64,000 nt of DNA from Microbulbifer harenosus. Lineage in GTDB: Bacteria > Pseudomonadota > Gammaproteobacteria > Pseudomonadales > Cellvibrionaceae. Under the pieces are notes generated by a model. That model saw only the letters and a program-made list of their open reading frames with translations, was not told the origin of the DNA and made no database searches. The position numbers were made by a program, and so were the translations under genes. Location of the stretch: the NCBI RefSeq assembly GCF_005771435.1, contig NZ_VANI01000004.1:434001-498000 (forward strand), in the 5' to 3' direction. Below, piece by piece: positions 50,823 through 58,102 of this stretch. The number at the start of each line of letters is the position of its first letter. Positions within the stretch are counted from its first letter, which is position 1.

Positions 50823-53591
50823 ATGTACAAGAAACTCGCATTGGCCTTGGCGGTCACGGCGCTCACTGCCTGTGGAGGCGGCGGTGGCGGAAGCTCCGAT
50901 GGCGGCGGTGGCAGCTCAAGCAGTAGTTCCAGCAGTGGTGGCAGCTCGAGTTCCTCCAGTTCTAGCGGCGGCAACGGCAGCCCGGTTTCAATTGGCGGCA
51001 CTGCGGCCAAGGGCATCATTTCTGGCGCACTTGTGGAGGCGCACAAAGCGGATGGTACCGTGATCGGTACTGCCACTACTGCGGCCGATGGTAGTTACCG
51101 TATCGATCTCGGAAGGTATAGCGGTGCGGTAAAGCTGGTGCTGACGAATCCGGCCGAAGGCAAGGCGATGGTGACCTGTGACACTGCCAGCTGTCGCGCC
51201 GCCGGTACCGATGATGCCGACACCGATAGCGACGGTGTGATTGAGTTCGGCGAGCAATATGCGCTGGATTATGAACTGAGTTCCGTCGTGTACGTAGACG
51301 AAACCGCGACCGAAGTATCCAGTAGCATTACCGCGCTGACTACGCTGGTTTCTGAAAAGGCGGGAGTTCAACTTGACCAGGCGAGCATTGCTGCGGCCAA
51401 CAGCTTTGTAAAAAATGCCCTGGGGCTGGATGCCAACCCGGATACGATTGCGCCGGTGGATCTTACCAAGGCTACTGAGGCGAACGAGCAGCAGTTGCGC
51501 TTTGCACTGGTTAACGCCGCGATAGAGCAAGCGGCAGACGGAGATGTAGCGGCACAATTGGCGGGCTTGACCGCAGGCTTTGCTTCCAACGCGATAGGCG
51601 CCACTGCGCTGCAGGGAATCAGCAATGCTATTACCTTAGTGGCGGAAACCGCCGGTGCCAATAACACTGCACTGGGCGGTGTTGCCGATGCCGCGGCTGG
51701 CGCAGGACAAGATATTGCCAGTGCGATAGAAGACAACTGCAGTGACAGTGGAACCTGCCTGCCACCGATAGAGTTCAGCGGAGAGCTGGCCACTAATCTG
51801 CAACAAGCCAAGGCTCTGGTTGCTACTGCGCGTAAAGTTTCCGTAGAAGCCCTGGCTGCTATAAATGCGGAAATCGATGTGGACTCCGAGAGTTACAATC
51901 CGGACAACATTGTGGTGAAACTGCAAAGTGCCGAGTCGCTTCTCGACAGTGAAACCCAGCATGTATTGACCGCCTTCCGCGAAGTCAGCGATGTACTGGT
52001 CAATCAGATTTCCGCAGTAGAGTTCGGTGTAGAGCCTGCGCTTGAAACACCCTTCTTCAACCTCAGCGACGCGGCGGGCTATCTCTGGGACAAGTATCTC
52101 GAAGATACCGACTACGACTCACGCGCGAGCGCTATGGCGCACTTTCCCGCTGGCAGCATTGTCAAAAATGGCACTGTGTGGACCCTAAGCAACGGCGTCT
52201 ATGATCTGGATGGCAGCCATTTCACCACGGATGACCAGGTCGCGGTAAATATCACAATTACCCTTCCCGACCTGAGCGGTGAGCCCGGTAGCATTTCCAT
52301 GCCTGCGGGAGAAAATATCCTCTCCATCGAAGGCGCGGCGGTGCTCGGAGATAATCGGTTTGCGCTGGGTGATGGCTCTAAAGTAACCCTGGCATTGGCG
52401 GAATCCTTTGCCGAAGATACTGAAGGCGATCCGATAATCGAGAGTGTCAGCATTGCAGTGAACGGTAGCCTGGAAAATGCCAGCTACGGTTTTGAAGGTG
52501 CGGTTGCGCTGGCATTGAGCGAAGGCGAGTCCTATCAGCAAATGATGCCGGATAACGACGCGCTTTTGCTGTTACCGGAAAAACTGTCCCTGCAGGGTAC
52601 ATTTACCGACAAGGCGAAGGGCACAGACGTAACGGCGGGTGTTACCCTGACCATCGACAACGTCAATGAGTACGGCTTTTACCCGAGTGGCTATCAGCGA
52701 GAGAATCTTGTCAGCTATGTTTACGACGAAACGGATAACAGCCTGACAGTGACTTTCGGTACCGAAGCAAATCAGGTCGTCGCCCGGTATACCTTGTCAG
52801 TGGATTCAACCGAAACCTATACCGACTACTACATCGCAGCCGAATGTGTCAGTGTAATCGGTGAAGCAGAGTGTAATCTTCCTGCGCGTACTTACTTTGG
52901 GGGCCTCGCTACCACTGAGCAGATGTCCTATGACGATTGCTGGAGCTTGGACTTTGCATGGAACTGGGAGAACGGTATTTGCTACTACAGCATTCTCGCG
53001 CAAGACACCGGCGTTCAACAGGATATCCGTGTGGCATTCGACGAGTACTATGGCGAGTGGTTGTTGGCCGGCAGCCTGAAGGCGCGTGTGCCGGGAGAGG
53101 GCACCTATGTCCCGGGACCTGACGACTGGTACGAAACACTCGGCTTTGCTTCCATTGTGCCTTCCGATGCCGCAACAGGTGCCATCTCCGCGACACTCAT
53201 TTATCCGGAAATGGATGTGGACGCCGAAGGCCGTTATGCCAAAGCCACCTTCCGTGCAAATGCCAGCGGAAAACTCTCCGCTACCCTGCCGGAGATGGAT
53301 ATCGAACTGGTGCTCAAGCGCACCGGGTACGAGGTGGCAGATCTGTCACTTGCGCTGGCATGGGGCAGTGATTCTCTACGTGTGGAGTACACCTACGAGG
53401 GCGAAGACAGCGCGCCGGTAATTTTGCTCACCGATGGCGAAGGCAGCGTGTTCGAGCTGACCTTCAGCAGCGAAGGCGAAGCCGCCGGCACCATTAGCAA
53501 GGATGGCACCGTCTACGGCACCCTGACGGAAGAAGGTGACGATATCTACGTGATTACCTGGATCGACAATGCCATCGAAACTCTGCTCTAA
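50823..53591 (+). CDS. Large Ser-rich lipoprotein of unknown function
   Basis: A 922-residue exported lipoprotein with lipobox L-T-A-C (C17), then a Gly/Ser linker to about residue 55. Residues 60-110 form a small beta domain like carboxypeptidase-regulatory/SdrD-B units (G-x-x-V-x-x-x-x-x-D-G-T-V-I-G-T-A). A D-A-D-T-D-S-D-G segment (about 130-137) may bind calcium. The remainder (about 150-922) is acidic, mainly predicted beta, with few Cys, and I do not recognise a family. The ATG at 50823 is chosen for the signal peptide. Its last 23 bases overlap the start of the next gene. Confidence 0.85.
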   Translation: MYKKLALALAVTALTACGGGGGGSSDGGGGSSSSSSSSGGSSSSSSSSGGNGSPVSIGGTAAKGIISGALVEAHKADGTVIGTATTAADGSYRIDLGRYSGAVKLVLTNPAEGKAMVTCDTASCRAAGTDDADTDSDGVIEFGEQYALDYELSSVVYVDETATEVSSSITALTTLVSEKAGVQLDQASIAAANSFVKNALGLDANPDTIAPVDLTKATEANEQQLRFALVNAAIEQAADGDVAAQLAGLTAGFASNAIGATALQGISNAITLVAETAGANNTALGGVADAAAGAGQDIASAIEDNCSDSGTCLPPIEFSGELATNLQQAKALVATARKVSVEALAAINAEIDVDSESYNPDNIVVKLQSAESLLDSETQHVLTAFREVSDVLVNQISAVEFGVEPALETPFFNLSDAAGYLWDKYLEDTDYDSRASAMAHFPAGSIVKNGTVWTLSNGVYDLDGSHFTTDDQVAVNITITLPDLSGEPGSISMPAGENILSIEGAAVLGDNRFALGDGSKVTLALAESFAEDTEGDPIIESVSIAVNGSLENASYGFEGAVALALSEGESYQQMMPDNDALLLLPEKLSLQGTFTDKAKGTDVTAGVTLTIDNVNEYGFYPSGYQRENLVSYVYDETDNSLTVTFGTEANQVVARYTLSVDSTETYTDYYIAAECVSVIGEAECNLPARTYFGGLATTEQMSYDDCWSLDFAWNWENGICYYSILAQDTGVQQDIRVAFDEYYGEWLLAGSLKARVPGEGTYVPGPDDWYETLGFASIVPSDAATGAISATLIYPEMDVDAEGRYAKATFRANASGKLSATLPEMDIELVLKRTGYEVADLSLALAWGSDSLRVEYTYEGEDSAPVILLTDGEGSVFELTFSSEGEAAGTISKDGTVYGTLTEEGDDIYVITWIDNAIETLL

Positions 53592-54684
53592 GCGGGGGCG
53601 ATCGCAACGTCATGCAAGAGGCCACCATTGGTGGCCTCTTCTTGTTCTGGCGTCTGCGAGCCTGCCTGTACAGTCCGTCGCCCAGCCGGCCGGCATCACG
53701 CTGGATTTTACCAGCCGCACCGTTAGTGAAGCATTGCCGATCAGTGAATTTGCCGGTGACTGGAAAAACGCCCCCAGCGCCGGCGACAGCACCTGGACGC
53801 GCAACCGTCTGGAGCTGGGTGCCAACTATGGCAACTGGACGGTCGGCTACACCCAGCGTTTTGACTACCGCCTCGAATACAACCGCGACACTGCGGACCT
53901 GTATTACCGCAATGAAAATAACTTGCCTGCAAGACAGGGGGATGTGCCGGTTTTCCTGCGTATCGACCAGCTGCGCGCGCAAGGGTTCAAAATCGGTTAC
54001 CGCCACCGGTGGCAAAGCGGCATCTTTGCGCGTGTCAGTGTCACCGCGCTTGAGGCCAGCGATTTTCAGGCGGGGCAACTAGCAGGTACCCTGAATGCGG
54101 AGGGTGATTTTTTCTCCGGTACCGCCGACCTCGACTATCGCTACACCAAAGACCTGTTGTTGGAACACCAGTTCGACATGCCCCAGGGGCGGGGCTTCAC
54201 GACAGATCTCGCCGTCGGCTACAGCGGTAGTGAACGCACCATACAGATACAACTGCAGGATTTATACAACCGCATCGACTGGGAGTTGGCGCCGCATACG
54301 TACGGTAAGTTCGACACCATCGACCGCGATGTGGAAGACAAGGTACAGCTGAACCCACTGTTCTCCGGCAAGCGCCTGCTGGAAGATTTCCGGCAGAAAA
54401 TGCCGATGTACGGGCTCGCCAGCTACACCGAACATGCCCGAGGCGGCGCCGACGTGAAGCTCGATGTCGAGTACTACGGCAACGACCTGCGCTATACGAC
54501 GGGGCTGCTCTGGGACCATGTCCCGGGAAACCCCTATCTTGGATACGAATTGGTGGATCGGCAGTGGTTGTTGTCTGTTGGTGATGACAACGGCATTTGG
54601 AAATTACAGCTGGGGTTCGACGATCCCGATCTGGAAAAGGCGCACAGCCTGACCATTGCCATGGCGGTGGCGGCGTATTGGTAA
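53569..54684 (+). CDS. Probable outer-membrane beta-barrel protein overlapping the lipoprotein gene
   Basis: A 371-residue protein. The N-terminus has a long basic n-region (K-R-G-R-S-Q-R-H-A-R-G) and a hydrophobic stretch, P-L-L-V-L-A-S-A-S-L-P-V, with cleavage near S-V-A-Q (about 38). The mature part alternates polar and hydrophobic residues with many aromatic girdle residues, ends in a single terminal Trp (V-A-A-Y-W) and has no Cys pairs, as outer-membrane barrels do. No family is recognised. The ATG at 53569 is the only in-frame start before the hydrophobic region and overlaps the lipoprotein stop by 23 bases. A terminator-like hairpin falls inside the signal-coding sequence. Confidence 0.7.
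   Translation: MPSKLCSKRGRSQRHARGHHWWPLLVLASASLPVQSVAQPAGITLDFTSRTVSEALPISEFAGDWKNAPSAGDSTWTRNRLELGANYGNWTVGYTQRFDYRLEYNRDTADLYYRNENNLPARQGDVPVFLRIDQLRAQGFKIGYRHRWQSGIFARVSVTALEASDFQAGQLAGTLNAEGDFFSGTADLDYRYTKDLLLEHQFDMPQGRGFTTDLAVGYSGSERTIQIQLQDLYNRIDWELAPHTYGKFDTIDRDVEDKVQLNPLFSGKRLLEDFRQKMPMYGLASYTEHARGGADVKLDVEYYGNDLRYTTGLLWDHVPGNPYLGYELVDRQWLLSVGDDNGIWKLQLGFDDPDLEKAHSLTIAMAVAAYW
53616..53640 (+). terminator. Terminator-like hairpin inside the start of the barrel gene
   Basis: AAGAGGCCACC-ATT-GGTGGCCTCTT, 11 perfect pairs, followed by the moderately T-rich CTTGTTCTGG. It lies 24 bases after the lipoprotein stop, where a terminator is expected, but also within codons 16-24 of the barrel frame, so it could attenuate expression of that gene. 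Confidence 0.7.
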
Positions 54685-54846
54685 AGCGGTGTGACGCACG
54701 TAGAAAATTCACTCTGACACGATTTTATAATTGCTGAGCTTGGCGGCAATAAGTGATGTAATACGGGCCGGTTTTCCAACGGCCTCCGCCAACGCCGACG
54801 GGCGGACGCCATCACGGACTGAATACAATCACAGGAGGTGACTGTC

Positions 54847-55788
54847 GTGCCCGTCTTTGCCTATCAATCCCTCAATTCCGGCAACAATACCGATCGCGGT
54901 GTACACGCATCGAACTCACAACGGTTTACCGAGAGTACCCACAACAACATCGCCGCCGGCGGCGGCCGCTGGATGCTGGCGATGCCGGTTGCCGACAGTG
55001 CGGCGCCGGATATACCGATACACGGCCCCGCGCAGTTACTGCCCAGCGCGCAAAAAAACTACATCCAAAAAGGTAAACACACGGATGTGAACTTTCGCAA
55101 GATGGTGGAAGGTAAGGCGCGACAGACTCACCAGCATCTGATCCGCTCCCTCGGGCAGTGCAGCCTGATGGTCTACGGGGAAATGGATGGCAATCATAGC
55201 GACTGGCAGAGCATGCAGAATCACGCCGGCAACCTGCTCGGTGCCTTCAGTTCCGGCAAGGCGTGCAACAGTTTCAGCGTACATACCAACGGCAGTGGCA
55301 GCCACCAGATTCTCGGGCAGGGGATGGGCTGGATCGCCATTAAGAGCGATGGAATCCGCGCTCTGTTTGTGCATGTTCCGAACAGCGTGGCCACCCAGGA
55401 AGCGCTCACGAAAAAGTTTTACCGCGATATTCAAGACTCTCTACTGGGCGTTGCCGGTGGCGGTGTGATCGATGTCATCATGGGCGACACCAACCAACCG
55501 CGCCTTGGCTACACCCAGGAAGTGGTGTCCGCGGCGACCGGGCAGAATTTTTCGGTGTTTCACCAGGGGAAGGATATTCAGCCGGAAGACGCCCACCAGC
55601 GCAGCTTTGGTGGCACCAACAGTAATGCCTCAAAAAAATACGATGTAGCTGTCTACAATACCGCGACGGTAACCATCGAAGATCTGGTCTATCTGTCCCA
55701 GTGCACGGAAGTGGCTGGTGAAAACGGCAGTCTCGCCGCTGCGGTTACCGACCATATGGGTATTGGCATCAGAGTGGTTAAAAACTGA
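54847..55788 (+). CDS. Orphan protein with nuclease-fold-like GDTN and TDH motifs
   Basis: A 313-residue protein without a signal peptide. The second half resembles the endonuclease/exonuclease/phosphatase (EEP) fold: A-L-F-V-H-V-P (about 172-178), V-I-M-G-D-T-N-Q-P (about 210-218; EEP proteins have G-D-F-N) and V-T-D-H-M-G-I-G-I (about 300-308; EEP has S-D-H). An N-terminal metal Glu could be E112 in V-Y-G-E-M-D-G-N. The overall sequence is otherwise unfamiliar. I start at the GTG at 54847, eight bases after AGGAGG; a GTG at 54838 overlaps that site. It stands alone with its own terminator. Confidence 0.65.
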   Translation: MPVFAYQSLNSGNNTDRGVHASNSQRFTESTHNNIAAGGGRWMLAMPVADSAAPDIPIHGPAQLLPSAQKNYIQKGKHTDVNFRKMVEGKARQTHQHLIRSLGQCSLMVYGEMDGNHSDWQSMQNHAGNLLGAFSSGKACNSFSVHTNGSGSHQILGQGMGWIAIKSDGIRALFVHVPNSVATQEALTKKFYRDIQDSLLGVAGGGVIDVIMGDTNQPRLGYTQEVVSAATGQNFSVFHQGKDIQPEDAHQRSFGGTNSNASKKYDVAVYNTATVTIEDLVYLSQCTEVAGENGSLAAAVTDHMGIGIRVVKN

Positions 55789-55883
55789 GTCTTTGCCAGG
55801 GCCGGGAGCTCTTGACGGTATCGGGTAGTATTTCGTTATGCTCTCGACTCCGGCATGTACTTGGGTGTGACTGTCAGTAAAAA

Positions 55884-55920
55884 CAAAAAGGCCGCAGATG
55901 ACTAATCTGCGGCCTTTTTG
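55884..55920. terminator. Bidirectional terminator between orphan protein and large membrane protein
   Basis: Arms of 16 perfect bases (CAAAAAGGCCGCAGAT and complement) around GACTA, with A's on one side and T's on the other. It serves both convergent genes. Confidence 0.92.
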
Positions 55921-55939
55921 TTATATCGCCTGTTGAGCG

Positions 55940-57826
55940 TTACTTATCCGTTTCCGGCAGCTTTGCTTCCGCTTCCTTGCGAAGGAAGCCCGCCGCTTCC
56001 TCGTCGTGTACCAGACTGTGATCGTCGGGCATGGCGCGGGTCTGCTGATTCAGTTGGTGAATCTGCGAGGCGTTGCCCAAGTCGCGGTTGCTGGTGATGG
56101 AGGCAATGGACTCGCGATCCTTCAGGAAATTCACCACGTCATTCTTGATGCTCTGAAGTTCGCGCTCGTCCCGGTGCATTTCCAGAATGTGACGCGGATG
56201 CTCCAGATTTTTCATGCCGGTTGAGGCGAAGGTGCTGGAAACGATGCGAGATACAACCACCCAGGGGGTAATGCTGCTGCGCACCAGGGTGTTCTCGGAG
56301 CGGGTGCTGTCGTGAATACCGGTACCAGTGGAAATCTTCGATTCGGTAAAGGTGCCCTCACATTTGAAATACACCAGCAGGGATTCAAATTGGATCTCGG
56401 CAAAGTGCAGGTGCGCCGCGTTAGAGAGTAGTTGTCCAAAGGACTTCAACAGGAAGCCAATCAGGAGGATATGCACTGCGCCCATGCTGAGGCCCAGCAG
56501 CGTGAACACCTGCTCGCTGTTCAGGATCTGCTTGATTGAGCCGGTAGCGGGATTGGCAATGAAGCTGTAAATATCCACCGCCTTGTAAGCCAGCATCAGC
56601 GTGAAGGCGATGGCGATTATGCTCAGAACATTGCCCGCAATCAGGGCGGCAAAACGCGCTTTGCGGAAGGTCTCGCCGAGTTCCATGGGCTTTACGCGGG
56701 GCTGGACCTCCTGAATCATTTCACCGCGAAACCCGCCCTTGCCATCGGTCTGTTCCTGCAGCTGCGGGTCGAGTTCGCGGTACACGCGATTGGGAACTTC
56801 CTTGTAGCGGCGGTTGGCCATTACCAGGTTGTCGAGATTGATGAAAATTTCGTTCGGGTGAACCGACTCCTGCCAGTTCTCGCGCAATTCCGATACCTCT
56901 GCCACCGGATTGGCGACGGTGAGGCGCTGGCGCAAAAGTACAAAGCACAGCGCACCGCTGGCCGCGCCGAGCAAAAGTGCGGAAATGATGTACAGTCCCG
57001 GATTCAGGTTGGGCACCTGGGCCAGGAAGCCGTCCAGTTGCTCCGGGGTGACACGGCTCTTGGCAAGCATCCAGGAGACGGCGAGGCCGGCCAACACGGG
57101 CACGATCAGGGCCAGGGTAATTGCTCGGGACAGTGTGCCGCCGCCGAGAGATTCGATGTTGTGCTCGGCACTGCGCTGGATCGGCTTGCCCGCGCGCCGC
57201 CAGATTGCCAGCAGATAGACCATCAGCAGCACGGAATATACCGGGAACAGCAGCTCCCCGGCTGTGCCGGCGAAACCCGCCAGGGATACGAATGCCACCA
57301 GGGCAAAAGCCACAAGTGCGAACAGCGTACTGGTCCAGGCTCCGAACAAACGCTGGGCGAAGTTGCGCACCGGGTAGGGCATAAACAGCAATTTGGGGAT
57401 GAAGGTGTGTAACAGGCGCGCCAGGAATCCCTGTGGCTCGGTAAATGTCGCATTCTTGCGGCCAATGAGCATTTCTTCCAGCTGCTGCGCGTTGTAGGCC
57501 ACATAGGCGGCCTCTTCCTTGGCGGTACTGCTTTCCGATTTGCTGCGGTTTGGGGCCAGCGAGGTGGGGTGGTTGCGGCCCACGAAGTAACGCAGCACCG
57601 CGTAAATACCGCCAGCGAGTACACGGATGCCCGAGCCTAACAGAAACAGGCCGAACGCCATCAGTATCCAGCCGGCACCGGCATTTTCTTTGACCGTGCC
57701 CGCGGCAGAAATCAGCAGCACCAGACCGGAAATGGTCTGCAGGCCGCCGCGGATGGCGGTGACAGTGCCTTCGGTTTTGAATGGATTTTTAAGCCCAAGG
57801 TCGATCGATCCATAATCGAACGCCAT
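55940..57826 (-). CDS. Large multi-helix membrane protein of unknown function
   Basis: A 628-residue inner-membrane protein with about eight hydrophobic helices in pairs (near 25-45, 55-78, 155-178, 185-205, 225-248, 270-292, 375-400 and 430-455), an unusual cytosolic-looking loop at 310-365 rich in N and R, and a soluble C-terminal third (about 460-628) with E/K-rich helices. I do not recognise a family. The ATG at 57826 has AGAGGGGA at good distance. It lies alone, so no partner suggests a role; a part in transport or signalling cannot be told apart. Confidence 0.75.
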   Translation of the reverse strand: MAFDYGSIDLGLKNPFKTEGTVTAIRGGLQTISGLVLLISAAGTVKENAGAGWILMAFGLFLLGSGIRVLAGGIYAVLRYFVGRNHPTSLAPNRSKSESSTAKEEAAYVAYNAQQLEEMLIGRKNATFTEPQGFLARLLHTFIPKLLFMPYPVRNFAQRLFGAWTSTLFALVAFALVAFVSLAGFAGTAGELLFPVYSVLLMVYLLAIWRRAGKPIQRSAEHNIESLGGGTLSRAITLALIVPVLAGLAVSWMLAKSRVTPEQLDGFLAQVPNLNPGLYIISALLLGAASGALCFVLLRQRLTVANPVAEVSELRENWQESVHPNEIFINLDNLVMANRRYKEVPNRVYRELDPQLQEQTDGKGGFRGEMIQEVQPRVKPMELGETFRKARFAALIAGNVLSIIAIAFTLMLAYKAVDIYSFIANPATGSIKQILNSEQVFTLLGLSMGAVHILLIGFLLKSFGQLLSNAAHLHFAEIQFESLLVYFKCEGTFTESKISTGTGIHDSTRSENTLVRSSITPWVVVSRIVSSTFASTGMKNLEHPRHILEMHRDERELQSIKNDVVNFLKDRESIASITSNRDLGNASQIHQLNQQTRAMPDDHSLVHDEEAAGFLRKEAEAKLPETDK

Positions 57827-58044
57827 GCTTGTCCCCTCTTGTTTTAAATACTCATGAATCCGCACTACTAACGCCGCGGATTATCGGTGTTACTGATGAA
57901 AAAAACGGTGACTGGTCGCACTGGTAACTGTGACTCAGCGCGCAATTATCTGGCGGAATGGGTTATACCACGCTTGGATTGCGGGCGCGAGAATCGAGAT
58001 CACTGCGAGGAATTGAAAATGAAATCTTCGCTACTGTCGGGTTG

Positions 58045-58078
58045 TCACTCAGCCCCCTGAATTTCGGGGGCTGAGTGA
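58045..58078. repeat. Perfect 13-base inverted repeat after first M1 peptidase
   Basis: TCACTCAGCCCCC and GGGGGCTGAGTGA pair around TGAATTTC, 25 bases beyond the peptidase stop on the minus strand. No T-run follows on either strand, so it is an mRNA end structure or factor-dependent terminator at best. Confidence 0.65.
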
Positions 58079-58102
58079 GTGTGGCTAGCGTTTTGCCGAA
58101 GC

